Assembly: GCF_008642315.1 (NCBI RefSeq)
Contig: NZ_CP029192.1
Location: 1,984,001-2,048,000 of the forward strand
Direction of reading: 5' to 3'
Source: Streptomyces venezuelae
Lineage (GTDB): Bacteria; Actinomycetota; Actinomycetes; Streptomycetales; Streptomycetaceae
DNA: 64,000 nt
The notes under the pieces were generated by a model. That model was not told the origin of the DNA, did no database searches, and saw nothing but the letters and a program-made list of their open reading frames with translations. The first letter of the stretch is position 1; every line of letters begins with the position of its first letter. The translations under genes and the position numbers were made by a program. Of this stretch, positions 8,007 through 17,052 are shown piece after piece.

Positions 8007-9358
8007 GCCTGCGCGGCCCGCAGGACGCAACCCCGCCCAGCCGCCACCACCGGACCACCTCACCCCCCGCCCCCGACGTCTTCGACCCCCGCCTCTACGC
8101 CACCGGCGTCCCCCACGACCGCTACCGGGTCCTGCGCGATCACCACCCCGTCGCGTGGCAGGACGAGCCCGCCGTGCTCGGGTGGCCCGCGGGCCCCGGT
8201 TTCTGGGCCGTCACCCGGCACGCGGATGTCGTGCGGGTCCTCAAGGACGCGGCGACGTACTCCTCGTACCTGGGCGCCACCCAGATCCGCGACCCCGCCC
8301 CCGACGACCTGCCGTTCATCCGGCGCATGATGCTCAACCAGGACCCCGCGGCCGCCACCAACGCTCCCGGCACCCGGGCGGACGACCGCGGACCCTGCGA
8401 CCACGGCCGGCTGCGCAGGCTGGTCAGCCGTGCCTTCACCCCGCGGCTGATCGAGCGCTTCGAGGCCAGGGTGCGCGAGCGGGCCCGTACGCTCATCGCC
8501 TCCGCCCTGGAACAGGCCCGCGCCCAGGACGGCACCTTCGACGTCGTCACCGCCGTCACCGACGAGTACGCCCTGCTCAACCTCGCCGACCTGCTGGGCA
8601 TCCCCGCCGCCGACCGCGGTCTCCTCCTGCACTGGACGCAACGCGTCATCGGCTACCAGGACCCGGACGAGGCGCCCCCGCCCGTGCTCGGCCCCGACGG
8701 CGAGCCGGTCAACCCGCGCTCCCCCGCGATGCTGCGCGACATGTTCGCGTACGCGCGCACGCTGGCCGCGCACAAACGCGACCACCCCGGCGACGACGTC
8801 CTCACGACGCTCGCCCACGACCCCGAACTCACCACGCCCGAACTGGAGATGTTCTTCTTCCTCCTCACCGTAGCGGGCAACGACACCGTGCGCGGTGCCG
8901 CACCCGGCGGGCTGCTCGCCCTCGCGGAGAGCCCCGGCGAGTACGAGCGGTTGCGAGCCGGGGCGGTCGGGCTCGGCACCGCCGTGGACGAACTCCTGCG
9001 CCGCCACCCGCCGGTGCTCAGTTTCCGGCGCACCGCGGCCCGCGACACCGAGCTGGCGGGGACGCGCATCGCGGCCGGGGACAAGGTCGTCGTGTTCCAC
9101 GCGTCCGCCCACCACGACGAGCGCGTCTTCACCGACCCGCACCGCCTCGACCTGTCCCGCTCGCCCAACCCCCACGTGGCGTTCGGCGACGGCCCGCACG
9201 TCTGCCTCGGTGCGCACTTCGCCCGGCTGCAACTGCGCCTCTTCCACGAGGAGGTGACGCGCGCCCTGCCCGTCCTGCGCCTCGCGGCCCCGCCGCGCCA
9301 CCTGGTCTCGCACTTCATCAACGGCCTCAAGTCGGTGCGGATCGAGGCGCCCACGTAG
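8003..9358 (+). CDS. Cytochrome P450
   Basis: A class I bacterial P450 of 451 residues. The heme-binding loop is FGDGPHVCLG with ligand C401, the I-helix is LLTVAGNDTVRGA (oxygen-activating AGNDT), and the K-helix ExxR is DELLRRHPP. The C-terminus HFINGLKSVRI resembles the CYP125/CYP124/CYP142-type (sterol and fatty-acid) P450s, and the long region before the I-helix, with QDPDEAPP and MLRDMFAYA, also fits that branch. The GTG start overlaps the hydrolase stop codon; a longer frame reaching back to 7085 is only an overlap with the hydrolase gene. No ferredoxin or reductase gene is adjacent, so redox partners must come from elsewhere. The substrate is unknown. Confidence 0.92.
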   Translation: MSLRGPQDATPPSRHHRTTSPPAPDVFDPRLYATGVPHDRYRVLRDHHPVAWQDEPAVLGWPAGPGFWAVTRHADVVRVLKDAATYSSYLGATQIRDPAPDDLPFIRRMMLNQDPAAATNAPGTRADDRGPCDHGRLRRLVSRAFTPRLIERFEARVRERARTLIASALEQARAQDGTFDVVTAVTDEYALLNLADLLGIPAADRGLLLHWTQRVIGYQDPDEAPPPVLGPDGEPVNPRSPAMLRDMFAYARTLAAHKRDHPGDDVLTTLAHDPELTTPELEMFFFLLTVAGNDTVRGAAPGGLLALAESPGEYERLRAGAVGLGTAVDELLRRHPPVLSFRRTAARDTELAGTRIAAGDKVVVFHASAHHDERVFTDPHRLDLSRSPNPHVAFGDGPHVCLGAHFARLQLRLFHEEVTRALPVLRLAAPPRHLVSHFINGLKSVRIEAPT

Positions 9359-9377
9359 GGTGCAAGATCGACAACGA

Positions 9378-9417
9378 CAACCGATGACAACCGATGACGA
9401 CCGACGACGACCGACGA
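9378..9417. repeat. Four 10-bp direct repeats (c[ag]accga[tc]ga)
   Basis: Four consecutive 10-base units, two of caaccgatga and two of cgaccgacga, follow the P450 stop. They are followed by a run of seven A and seven G. Further on, the segment to about 9590 carries several imperfect copies of cgcgagaac. No gene is apparent in this roughly 240-base gap, and the function is unknown. Confidence 0.8.
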
Positions 9418-9600
9418 CGGAAAAAAAGGGGGGGCCGGCGCGGGATCGCGGGACTGGGCACAGCGTCGCGAGAACGCGGGTCTCGCCGCCGAACCGCCGG
9501 AGAACGGCGCCCGGGATCGCGAGAACCTACGCGCAGGACCGCGAGGCCCCCACGCGGAACCGCGAGAACCCACGCAGCGCCCGAGCGGAGAGACCCACCC

Positions 9601-10938
9601 ATGCACGACGACCACGCCGCCGCCCCCGGCGACACGTACGACATCGACGCCGAGCTCCACGACGACGTCTTCCCCGACTTCCCGGCCCCCGAGGACGGCG
9701 GTCCCTGGCAGGCGCCCGCCGACCTGGAGCAGCACCTGTACGAGCTGTGCCAGGAGGACGACGCGTACGGCTACCTGCGGGCGATAGCCGTCGAGGGTCT
9801 CTACCGCCCGGTGTCGGTCACGGAGACGGGCCGCACGGAACGCACGGACGCCGCGAGCGAGCTGCTCACCGTCGACCTGCCGGACGGCAGGAAGGTCGCG
9901 CAGGTCTACACGGCGGGCGTGCTGCCCCGCCCGCACCCCGCCGTCGTCTACGAGTACGTCACGCTGGACTCGCTGGCCCAGGGCTGCCCCGACGACGTCG
10001 ACCTGCTCGTGGTGAACGCGGCGACACCGTGCCAGCAGTTCTACCTGACCACTGACGACGAGCGTGCGGTCTGGTCGGACCTGCACGACAAGTACCACCG
10101 CACCGACGGCCTCGGGAACCGCATCGACACCCGCCGCACGGGCGCCCCCGAGACCGGCGGCCCGCTCCTGCACGGCCTGGCGTGCGGCGCGCACCTGTGC
10201 TTCGCCAACGGCGACGCCTGGAACACCGTCGACTGGCACGGCGCGGGCCACCACAACGAGATCGGGCGCCTTAAGGAGTGGTGGGGCGTGCACGACCGCG
10301 ACGACTGGCTGTCCCTCCAGGAGCGGCTGCTCACCTGTGACGTCAGCCCCTGGTACTGGGACTTCGTCCTCGACGCCCGCACCGCGCTGGCCCGGCGGCA
10401 CGGCCCCCGGGTCGACCCGGAGCTGTGGCGCGACCAGGTCGAGGCGGCGCTCCGGCGCCGCGTGGTGGAGACCGGCGGCCCCGGCGAGCCGCACCGCCCC
10501 GGCGAGGACCCCGAACTCGACCAGTTCGTGGCGCACCTGCGGGGCCTGGTCGGCAAGGTGCTCCGCTACGAGGCGCGGTTCCGCGCCGACGAACTCCTGC
10601 CGCCCGACGGGCACGTCGGCACGGTCGCGGCGTGGGACATCGGGCGCGCGTCGAAGATGGCCCGCTGGGGCAGGGGCGCGCGGTACGCCGGTCACGCGGA
10701 GATGATCAAGGCCCTGGAGCGCGCCTCCGAGGCCGCCCGCTCCGCGTACACCTCCTGGGAGGCGTTCTCCGCGGGCTATGCCCTGGGGCGCTGTCTGCAC
10801 TTCGACGAGGAGTCGTACGGGTCCTGGTACACGGACGTGCTGCGCGCGCACCGCGCCCTGACCACGGACCCGGACAGCCCGTGGCTGACGGTGCCGTTCC
10901 GCCAGGGTGACCCGGCACGACTGACCCGCCAGGGCTGA
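9601..10938 (+). CDS. DUF1266-domain protein
   Basis: A 445-residue acidic cytosolic protein. The C-terminal half carries the DUF1266 (YbeR/YbeU-like) pattern: a Trp-rich WWGVHDRDDWLSLQ segment, then AWDIGRASKMARWG, and TSWEAFSAGYALGR. The N-terminal half (Asp/Glu-rich, then a beta-rich region with LYRPVSVTETGR and KVAQVYTAG) is not recognised. I took the ATG at 9601 because GGAGAG lies just upstream at 9588-9593 and the sequence before it is repetitive, although the frame remains open to 9394. DUF1266 proteins have no established biochemical role; in other bacteria some lie near toxin or envelope genes, which does not help here. It appears to be a single-gene unit. Confidence 0.8.
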   Translation: MHDDHAAAPGDTYDIDAELHDDVFPDFPAPEDGGPWQAPADLEQHLYELCQEDDAYGYLRAIAVEGLYRPVSVTETGRTERTDAASELLTVDLPDGRKVAQVYTAGVLPRPHPAVVYEYVTLDSLAQGCPDDVDLLVVNAATPCQQFYLTTDDERAVWSDLHDKYHRTDGLGNRIDTRRTGAPETGGPLLHGLACGAHLCFANGDAWNTVDWHGAGHHNEIGRLKEWWGVHDRDDWLSLQERLLTCDVSPWYWDFVLDARTALARRHGPRVDPELWRDQVEAALRRRVVETGGPGEPHRPGEDPELDQFVAHLRGLVGKVLRYEARFRADELLPPDGHVGTVAAWDIGRASKMARWGRGARYAGHAEMIKALERASEAARSAYTSWEAFSAGYALGRCLHFDEESYGSWYTDVLRAHRALTTDPDSPWLTVPFRQGDPARLTRQG

Positions 10939-11033
10939 CCCGGCACGACTGACACGGTCGGCCCCGGAGGCCCGATCATCACGATCAGGTCTCACTCGCA
11001 CCTCCCGCCCCGCCGCCCCCTTGCCACACCCCC

Positions 11034-11071
11034 GTGTAATCGTTTCCAATCCTCCGTGTAATCGATTCCAC
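11034..11071. promoter_or_regulatory. Twin LacI-family operator sites upstream of rbsR
   Basis: Two near-identical boxes lie directly upstream of the lacI-type gene: gtgtaatcgtttcca (11034-11048) and gtgtaatcgattccac (11056-11071). The second is an imperfect palindrome centred on the CG step (AATCGATT), the hallmark of LacI/GalR-family operators. The spacing of 22 bases, about two helical turns, puts both on one DNA face. A strong ribosome site (aaggagg, 11072-11078) follows. Autoregulation of the whole operon by its first gene is the natural inference. Confidence 0.8.
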
Positions 11072-11088
11072 AAGGAGGTGGACCGACG

Positions 11089-12138
11089 ATGACCCCGAGC
11101 TCGGTGGGCATCAAGGACGTCGCGGCCGAGGCCGGCGTGTCCGTCGCCACCGTGTCGCGCGTACTGAACGGGCACCCCTCCGTCAGCCCCGCGTCCCGCA
11201 CCCGGGTCCTCGCCGCCGTCGAGGCGCTCGGTTACCGGCCCAACGCCGTCGCCCGCTCCCTGCGCACCGACCAGACCCGCACGCTCGGACTGGTCATCAG
11301 CGACGTCCTGAACCCGTACTTCACGGAGCTGGCCCGGTCCGTCGAGGAGGCCGCCCGCGCGCTCGGCTACAGCGTGATCATCGGCAACGCCGACGAACGC
11401 CCCGAGCTGCAGGACCACCACGTGCGGACCCTGCTCGACCGGCGGATCGACGGACTGCTCGTCTCCCCCACCGACGGCGGATCGCCGCTGATGCTCGACG
11501 CCGTGCGCGCCGGCACCCCGATGGTCTTCGTGGACCGTTGGATCCCCGGCGTGGACGTCCCCGTCGTCCGCTCCGACGGGCGGCAGGCCGTCCGTGACCT
11601 CGTCGCCCACCTGCACGGACTCGGCCACCGCAGGCTCGCCATCATCGCGGGCCCGGCCGCCACCACCACCGGCAGCGAGCGCGTCGAGGCCTTCCGCGAA
11701 GCCCTGCGGGAGCACGGCATCGCCCTGCCCGACGCCTACATCGGCCAGGGCGACTTCCAGGCCGACAGCGGGCGCCGCGCCACCGAGCGCTTCCTCGCCC
11801 TGCCCAAGCCGCCCGAGGTCGTCTTCGCCGCCGACAACCTGATGGCGCTCGGCGCCCTCGACGCCCTGCGCGCCCACGGCCTGCGCGTCCCCGACGACAT
11901 CGGGCTCGCCGCGTTCGACGACATCCCCTGGTTCGTGCACACCGACCCGCCGGTCACCGCGATCGCCCAGCCGACCGCCGACCTCGGACGGGCCGCCGTG
12001 CACGCGCTGATCGACCGGATCGAGGGCAGGAGCCCGCAGTCCGTGATCCTGCCCGCCCGCCTCGTCGTCCGCCGCTCCTGCGGCGAGAAAGTCGCAGGCC
12101 GCGCCGGCAATACCCCCGTACGAAGGAGCAACCCGTGA
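11089..12138 (+). CDS. rbsR: LacI-family transcriptional regulator (ribose operon repressor)
   Basis: A 349-residue regulator. Residues 4-58 form the LacI helix-turn-helix and hinge (IKDVAAEAGVSVATVSRVLNG, with the hinge near YRPNAVARSLRT), followed by a periplasmic-binding-protein-like sugar-sensing domain (LGLVISDVLNPYF, GLLVSPTDGG, AAFDDIPWF). It is the first gene of the ribose operon: its stop overlaps the GTG of the transporter ATPase gene, and twin operator boxes lie 18-55 bases upstream of its start. It most likely represses the operon until ribose, or a phosphorylated form, is bound. Naming it rbsR rests on the operon, because the protein alone could respond to another pentose. Confidence 0.88.
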   Translation: MTPSSVGIKDVAAEAGVSVATVSRVLNGHPSVSPASRTRVLAAVEALGYRPNAVARSLRTDQTRTLGLVISDVLNPYFTELARSVEEAARALGYSVIIGNADERPELQDHHVRTLLDRRIDGLLVSPTDGGSPLMLDAVRAGTPMVFVDRWIPGVDVPVVRSDGRQAVRDLVAHLHGLGHRRLAIIAGPAATTTGSERVEAFREALREHGIALPDAYIGQGDFQADSGRRATERFLALPKPPEVVFAADNLMALGALDALRAHGLRVPDDIGLAAFDDIPWFVHTDPPVTAIAQPTADLGRAAVHALIDRIEGRSPQSVILPARLVVRRSCGEKVAGRAGNTPVRRSNP

Positions 12139-13712
12139 GCAACCAGGACGAGTTGCTGCGCATCGAGTCGATACGCAAGACGTTCCCCGGCGTCGTCGCG
12201 CTCGACTCCGTCGACTTCGACCTGCGCCGCGGCGAGGTGCACGTCCTGCTCGGCGAGAACGGCGCGGGCAAGAGCACCCTCATCAAGATGCTCTCCGGCG
12301 CCTACCGCCCCGACAGCGGACGGATCTTCGCCGAGGGGCGCGAGGTCCGCATCAACGGCGCACAGGACGCCGAGCGGCTCGGCATCGCCACGATCTACCA
12401 GGAGTTCAACCTCGTCCCCGACCTGACCGTCGCCGAGAACATCTTCCTGGGGCGGCAGCCGCGCCGGTTCGGCCTGGTCGACCGGAAGAAGATGGAGGCC
12501 GACGCGGAGGAGCTGCTCCAGCGGGTCGGCGTCCGGGTCTCGCCGCGCGCCAAGGTGCGCGAACTGGGCATCGCCCGGCTCCAGATGGTCGAGATCGCCA
12601 AGGCGCTGAGCCTGGACGCGCGGGTGCTCATCATGGACGAGCCGACCGCCGTCCTCACCTCCGAGGAGGTCGACAAGCTCTTCGCGATCGTGCGCACCCT
12701 GCGCGAGGACGGCGTCGGCATCGTCTTCATCACCCACCATCTGGAGGAGATCGCCGCGCTCGGCGACCGCGTCACCGTCCTGCGCGACGGCCGCAGCGTC
12801 GACCAGGTGCCCGCCTCGACCGACGAGGACGAGCTCGTACGCCTCATGGTGGGCCGCAGCATCGAGCAGCAGTATCCGCGCGAACGCCCCGACACCGGGC
12901 CGCCGTTGCTCCGCGTCGACGGCCTGACCCGCGACGGTGTCTTCCACGACGTCAGCTTCGAGGTGCGGGCCGGCGAGGTCGTCGGTCTCGCGGGTCTGGT
13001 CGGCGCGGGCCGCACCGAGGTGGCGCGCGCGGTCTTCGGCGCCGATCCGTACGACGGCGGCTCCGTCGACGTACGCGGCGAGCGGCTGCCCCGGCACGAC
13101 GTGAACGCGGCGATGGGCGCGGGCATCGGCCTGGTCCCCGAGGACCGCAAGGGGCAGGGCCTCGTCCTCGACGCCTCCGTGCGGGAGAACCTCGGCCTGG
13201 TGACGCTGCGTTCGGCGACGCGCGCCGGGCTCGTGGACCTCAAGGGGCAGGAGCGGGCGGCCGCGCGGATCGCCGAGCAGCTGGGGGTGCGCATGGCCGG
13301 GCTCGGCCAGCACGTCCGCACGCTGTCCGGCGGCAACCAGCAGAAGGTCGTCATCGGCAAGTGGCTGCTCGCCGACGTCCAGGTCCTCATCCTCGACGAG
13401 CCGACGCGCGGCATCGACGTGGGGGCGAAGGTCGAGATCTACCAGCTCATCAACGAGCTGACGGCCTCCGGGCACGCGGTCCTGATGATCTCCAGCGATC
13501 TGCCCGAGGTGCTCGGCATGAGCGACCGGGTCCTGGTCATGGCGCAGGGCCGGATCGCCGGCGAGCTCACGGCCGAAGAGGCCACCCAGGACGCCGTGAT
13601 GGCACTCGCTGTCAGCACCACGGCACACCACCGAGCGGCAGTGCCGGACGAAGAAGCGGTACGGAACGCGGTAGGGAACAAGGAAGAGGCGGAGGGCTCC
13701 CGTGGCCACTGA
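12135..13712 (+). CDS. rbsA: Ribose ABC transporter, duplicated ATP-binding subunit
   Basis: A 525-residue protein with two fused ABC ATPase domains, the normal arrangement for CUT2 sugar importers. Domain 1 has the Walker A GENGAGKST (near residue 40), Walker B VLIMDEPTAVLT and a switch histidine in FITHHLEEI. Domain 2 has a degenerate P-loop (GLVGAGRTEVARA), an intact signature LSGGNQQKVVIGKWL and Walker B VLILDEPTRGIDVG. Asymmetric active sites of this kind are typical of RbsA. The GTG start overlaps the regulator stop codon, and the C-terminal tail (HHRAAVPDEEAV) extends beyond the family core and overlaps the next gene by 11 bases. Confidence 0.93.
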   Translation: MSNQDELLRIESIRKTFPGVVALDSVDFDLRRGEVHVLLGENGAGKSTLIKMLSGAYRPDSGRIFAEGREVRINGAQDAERLGIATIYQEFNLVPDLTVAENIFLGRQPRRFGLVDRKKMEADAEELLQRVGVRVSPRAKVRELGIARLQMVEIAKALSLDARVLIMDEPTAVLTSEEVDKLFAIVRTLREDGVGIVFITHHLEEIAALGDRVTVLRDGRSVDQVPASTDEDELVRLMVGRSIEQQYPRERPDTGPPLLRVDGLTRDGVFHDVSFEVRAGEVVGLAGLVGAGRTEVARAVFGADPYDGGSVDVRGERLPRHDVNAAMGAGIGLVPEDRKGQGLVLDASVRENLGLVTLRSATRAGLVDLKGQERAAARIAEQLGVRMAGLGQHVRTLSGGNQQKVVIGKWLLADVQVLILDEPTRGIDVGAKVEIYQLINELTASGHAVLMISSDLPEVLGMSDRVLVMAQGRIAGELTAEEATQDAVMALAVSTTAHHRAAVPDEEAVRNAVGNKEEAEGSRGH

Positions 13713-15648
13713 AACCCTGAAGCGCGACGCGGGTGGCACGGCCTCGCTCCGCCGCGTCCTGCTCGACAACGGCGCGCTGAGCGCCCTGATCGTCCTCGTC
13801 GTGGCGATGTCGCTGCTCTCCGGCGACTTCCTCACCACGCAGAACCTGCTCAACGTCGGCGTGCAGGCCGCCGTCACCGCGATCCTCGCGTTCGGCGTCA
13901 CCTTCGTGATCGTGTCGGCGGGCATCGACCTGTCGGTCGGCTCGGTGGCCGCGCTGTCCGCCACCGTTCTCGCCTGGACGGCGACTTCGCAGGGGCTGCC
14001 TGTGTGGCTGGCGGTCGTCCTCGCCGTCGCGACCGGCGTGGCCTGCGGGTTCGTCAACGGCCTGCTCGTGTCGTACGGGAAACTCCCGTCGTTCATCGCG
14101 ACGCTCGCGATGCTGTCGGTGGCCCGCGGCCTCTCCCTGGTGATCTCGCAGGGCAGCCCGATCGCGTTCCCCGACTCCGTCTCGCACCTGGGTGACACGA
14201 TCGGCGGATGGCTGCCGGTCCCGGTGATCGTGATGGTCGCGATGGGTCTCGTCACGGCGCTGGTCCTCGGGCGTACATTCATCGGCCGCTCCATGTACGC
14301 CATCGGCGGCAACGAAGAGGCGGCCCGGCTGTCCGGGCTGCGCGTCAAGCGGCAGAAGCTGGTCATCTACGCGCTCTCCGGCCTCTTCGCGGCCGTCGCG
14401 GGCGTCGTCCTCGCCTCCCGCCTCGTCTCCGCGCAGCCGCAGGCCGCGCAGGGCTACGAACTCGACGCGATCGCCGCGGTCGTCATCGGCGGCGCGAGCC
14501 TCGCGGGCGGGGTCGGCAAGGCGTCCGGCACGCTCATCGGCGCGCTGATCCTCGCGGTGCTGCGCAACGGCCTCAACCTCCTCTCGGTCTCCGCGTTCTG
14601 GCAGCAGGTCGTGATCGGTGTCGTGATCGCGCTCGCGGTCCTGCTCGACACGCTGCGGCGCCGGGCGGGCGCGACGCCGGGCGCCTCCTCGGGAGCGTCC
14701 GGAGGGATACGCGGCAAGGGTCCGCAGGCGGCGAAGTACGCGGTCGCCGCCGTGGTCGTGGCGACCGTCGTCGGCGCCGTCTCCTTCTTCAACTCGGGCT
14801 CGTCCGGCACGAGCACGAAGGTCGGCATGTCGCTCTCGACCCTCAACAACCCCTTCTTCGTGCAGATGAAGGAGGGCGCGCAGGCCGAGGCCGAGAAGGC
14901 GGGCATCGACCTGACGGTGACCGACGCGCAGAACGACGCGTCCCAGCAGTCCAACCAGCTGCAGAACTTCACCGGCGAGGGCGTGAAGTCGATCATCGTG
15001 AACCCGGTGGACTCCGACGCGGCGGGCCCCGCCGTGCGGGGCGCCAACAAGCAGGACATCCCGGTGGTCGCGGCCGACCGTGGCGTGAACAAGGCGGAGA
15101 CCGCGACGCTCGTCGCCTCCGACAACGTGGCGGGCGGCAGGCTGGCGGCGAAGACGCTCGCCGAGAAGCTGGGCGGCAAGGGCAAGGTCGTCGTCCTCCA
15201 GGGCACGCCCGGCACCTCCGCGAGCCGCGAGCGCGGCCAGGGCTTCGCCGAGGGCATCAAGGCGTACCCCGGCATCGACGTCGTCGCCAAGCAGCCCGCG
15301 GACTTCGACCGCACCAAGGGCCTGGACGTCATGACGAACCTCATGCAGTCCAACAAGGGCGTGACCGGTGTCTTCGCCGAGAACGACGAGATGGCGCTCG
15401 GCGCGGTCAAGGCGCTCGGCGACAAGGCGGGCAAGTCCGTCCCGGTGGTCGGCTTCGACGGCACCCCTGACGGGCTGAAGGCGGTCGAGGCGGGCGCGCT
15501 GTACGCGTCCGTGGCGCAGCAGCCGAGGGAGCTCGGGAAGATCGCCGTGCGCAACGCGGTGCGGGCCTCGCAGGGCAAGAAGGTCGAGGAGATGGTGAAG
15601 GTGCCGGTGAAGGTCGTCACGTCGAAGAACGTGAAGGACTTCTCCTGA
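13702..15648 (+). CDS. Ribose ABC permease fused to ribose-binding protein (RbsC-RbsB fusion)
   Basis: A single 648-residue frame. Residues about 20-320 are a CUT2 permease with multiple membrane helices (FVIVSAGIDLSVGSVAALSA; GGNEEAARLSGLRVKRQK as the ATPase-coupling loop). A Gly/Ser/Ala linker follows, then one more membrane helix (KYAVAAVVVATVVGAVSFF, about 345-365). Residues about 375-648 are a complete RbsB-type binding protein (VGMSLSTLNNPFFVQMKEGA, FAENDEMALGA, VVGFDGTPDGLKAV). No lipoprotein cysteine is present, so the extra helix presumably tethers the binding domain outside the membrane. In E. coli these are two separate proteins. The GTG at 13702 has an upstream GGAGG. The chain reads through without stop, so the fusion is real in this sequence. 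Confidence 0.92.
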   Translation: MATETLKRDAGGTASLRRVLLDNGALSALIVLVVAMSLLSGDFLTTQNLLNVGVQAAVTAILAFGVTFVIVSAGIDLSVGSVAALSATVLAWTATSQGLPVWLAVVLAVATGVACGFVNGLLVSYGKLPSFIATLAMLSVARGLSLVISQGSPIAFPDSVSHLGDTIGGWLPVPVIVMVAMGLVTALVLGRTFIGRSMYAIGGNEEAARLSGLRVKRQKLVIYALSGLFAAVAGVVLASRLVSAQPQAAQGYELDAIAAVVIGGASLAGGVGKASGTLIGALILAVLRNGLNLLSVSAFWQQVVIGVVIALAVLLDTLRRRAGATPGASSGASGGIRGKGPQAAKYAVAAVVVATVVGAVSFFNSGSSGTSTKVGMSLSTLNNPFFVQMKEGAQAEAEKAGIDLTVTDAQNDASQQSNQLQNFTGEGVKSIIVNPVDSDAAGPAVRGANKQDIPVVAADRGVNKAETATLVASDNVAGGRLAAKTLAEKLGGKGKVVVLQGTPGTSASRERGQGFAEGIKAYPGIDVVAKQPADFDRTKGLDVMTNLMQSNKGVTGVFAENDEMALGAVKALGDKAGKSVPVVGFDGTPDGLKAVEAGALYASVAQQPRELGKIAVRNAVRASQGKKVEEMVKVPVKVVTSKNVKDFS

Positions 15649-15712
15649 CCGACGACCACACCGAGTACCGTCACATCGGCACCTCATCGTACGAAAGCAG
15701 GAACAAGCACCC

Positions 15713-16642
15713 ATGAACGACGACTACGAGCTGCTGGTCGTGGGCTCCGCCAACGCCGACCTGGTGATCGGCGTGGAGCGCCGCCCCGCGCCCGGCGAGA
15801 CGGTCCTCGGCTCCGACCTGGCCGTCCACCCCGGCGGCAAGGGCGGCAACCAGGCGGTCGCCGCGGCCCGTCTCGGTGCCCGCACCGCGCTGCTCGCCCG
15901 GGTCGGCGACGACGCCCACGGCGCGCTCCTCCTGGACGCGCAGCGTGCGGCCGGTGTGGACACCGTCGGCGTCCTGGTGGGCGGCGCGCCGACCGGCGTC
16001 GCGCTGATCACGGTCGATCCGTCGGGCGACAACAGCATCGTGGTCTCCCCGGGTGCCAACGGGCGCCTCACCCCCGAGGACGTCCGTGCGGCGGGCAGCC
16101 TGCTGTCGGCGGCGCGGGTCGTCTCCACGCAGCTGGAGATCCCTCTGGACACGGTCGCCGAGGTGGCCCGCGCCGTGCGCCCCGGCGCCCGCTTCGTCCT
16201 CAACCCGTCGCCGCCCGCCCCGCTGCCCGACGAGGTCCTCGCTGCGTGCGACCCGCTGGTGGTGAACGAGCACGAGGCCCGCGTCATCCTCGGCGACGAC
16301 GCGGGTGACTCCCCCGAGGAGTGGGCGCGCGGGCTGCTCGCGCTGGGCCCGCGCTCGGTGGTGATCACGCTGGGCGCCGAGGGTGCGCTGACCGCGGAGG
16401 GCTCGGGCGACAGCGCGGTACGGGTCCCGAGCCCGAAGGTCGACGCGGTGGACACGACCGGCGCGGGCGACGCCTTCACGGCGGCGCTCGGCTGGCGCCT
16501 CGGCCTCGGCGAGGACCTGCCGACGGCGGCCGCGTACGCGGTGCGGGTGGGCTCGGCGGCGGTCACCCGCAAGGGCGCGCAGGACTCCTACCCGACCGCG
16601 GCGGAGCTCGCCGAGGCCGTTCCGGAGGTCCCGTCCCGGTGA
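15713..16642 (+). CDS. rbsK: Ribokinase
   Basis: A 309-residue PfkB-family sugar kinase that phosphorylates D-ribose at the 5-hydroxyl using ATP. It contains the N-terminal substrate loop PGGKGGNQAVAAARLGA, the phosphate-anchor region VITLGAEGAL, and the catalytic DTTGAGDAFTAAL, where the Asp is the general base and GAGD forms the anion hole. Length and motifs match E. coli RbsK (309 residues). The gene follows the fused permease/binding gene after 64 bases and overlaps rbsD by GTGA. Cytosolic. Confidence 0.95.
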   Translation: MNDDYELLVVGSANADLVIGVERRPAPGETVLGSDLAVHPGGKGGNQAVAAARLGARTALLARVGDDAHGALLLDAQRAAGVDTVGVLVGGAPTGVALITVDPSGDNSIVVSPGANGRLTPEDVRAAGSLLSAARVVSTQLEIPLDTVAEVARAVRPGARFVLNPSPPAPLPDEVLAACDPLVVNEHEARVILGDDAGDSPEEWARGLLALGPRSVVITLGAEGALTAEGSGDSAVRVPSPKVDAVDTTGAGDAFTAALGWRLGLGEDLPTAAAYAVRVGSAAVTRKGAQDSYPTAAELAEAVPEVPSR

Positions 16643-17028
16643 AGAGGTCGGGCATCCTGAACCGCCATCTCGCGGGCGCGCTGGCCGAGTTGGGCCATGG
16701 CGACACCGTGCTCGTCTGCGACGCGGGCATGCCGATCCCGGCGGGCCCGCGCGTGGTGGACCTGGCGTTCCGCGCCGGGGTCCCGTCGTTCGCGGAGGTC
16801 CTCGACGGGCTCCTGGACGAGCTGGTGGTGGAGGGCGGGACGGCGGCGGTGGAGGTACGCGAGGCGAATCCGGCAGCGGACCGGTTGCTGCACGACAGCC
16901 TCCCGTCGCTCGCCCTCGTCCCGCACGAGGAGCTCAAGGGGCTCTCGGCGAGTGCCCGTCTGGTGGTCAGGACCGGTGAGGCGCGTCCGTACGCGAACGT
17001 GCTGCTGAGGTGCGGCGTCTTCTTCTGA
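16639..17028 (+). CDS. rbsD: D-ribose pyranase
   Basis: A 129-residue protein of the RbsD/FucU mutarotase family, which interconverts pyranose and furanose forms of ribose so that ribokinase receives its preferred form. Family features visible are the N-terminal SGILNRHLAGALAELGHGDTVLVCDAGMPIP, with the conserved His in NRHL and Asp in DAGMPIP, and the C-terminal VRTGEARPYANVLLRCGV. The GTG start overlaps the ribokinase stop codon. The predicted start gives a protein slightly shorter than the E. coli one (139), which is normal for actinobacteria. Last gene of the operon. Confidence 0.93.
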   Translation: MKRSGILNRHLAGALAELGHGDTVLVCDAGMPIPAGPRVVDLAFRAGVPSFAEVLDGLLDELVVEGGTAAVEVREANPAADRLLHDSLPSLALVPHEELKGLSASARLVVRTGEARPYANVLLRCGVFF

Positions 17029-17052
17029 CGGCCGCCGACGGAGCCGCACCCC

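Noticed and set aside
8653..12003. A 1116-residue minus-strand frame across the P450, DUF1266 and rbsR genes
   Set aside because: It overlaps three well-supported genes on the other strand and reads as low-complexity Gly/Val/Arg-rich sequence, typical antisense of high-GC genes.
11736..14366. An 876-residue minus-strand frame opposite rbsA
   Set aside because: It has no recognisable domain and opposes strongly conserved transporter genes.
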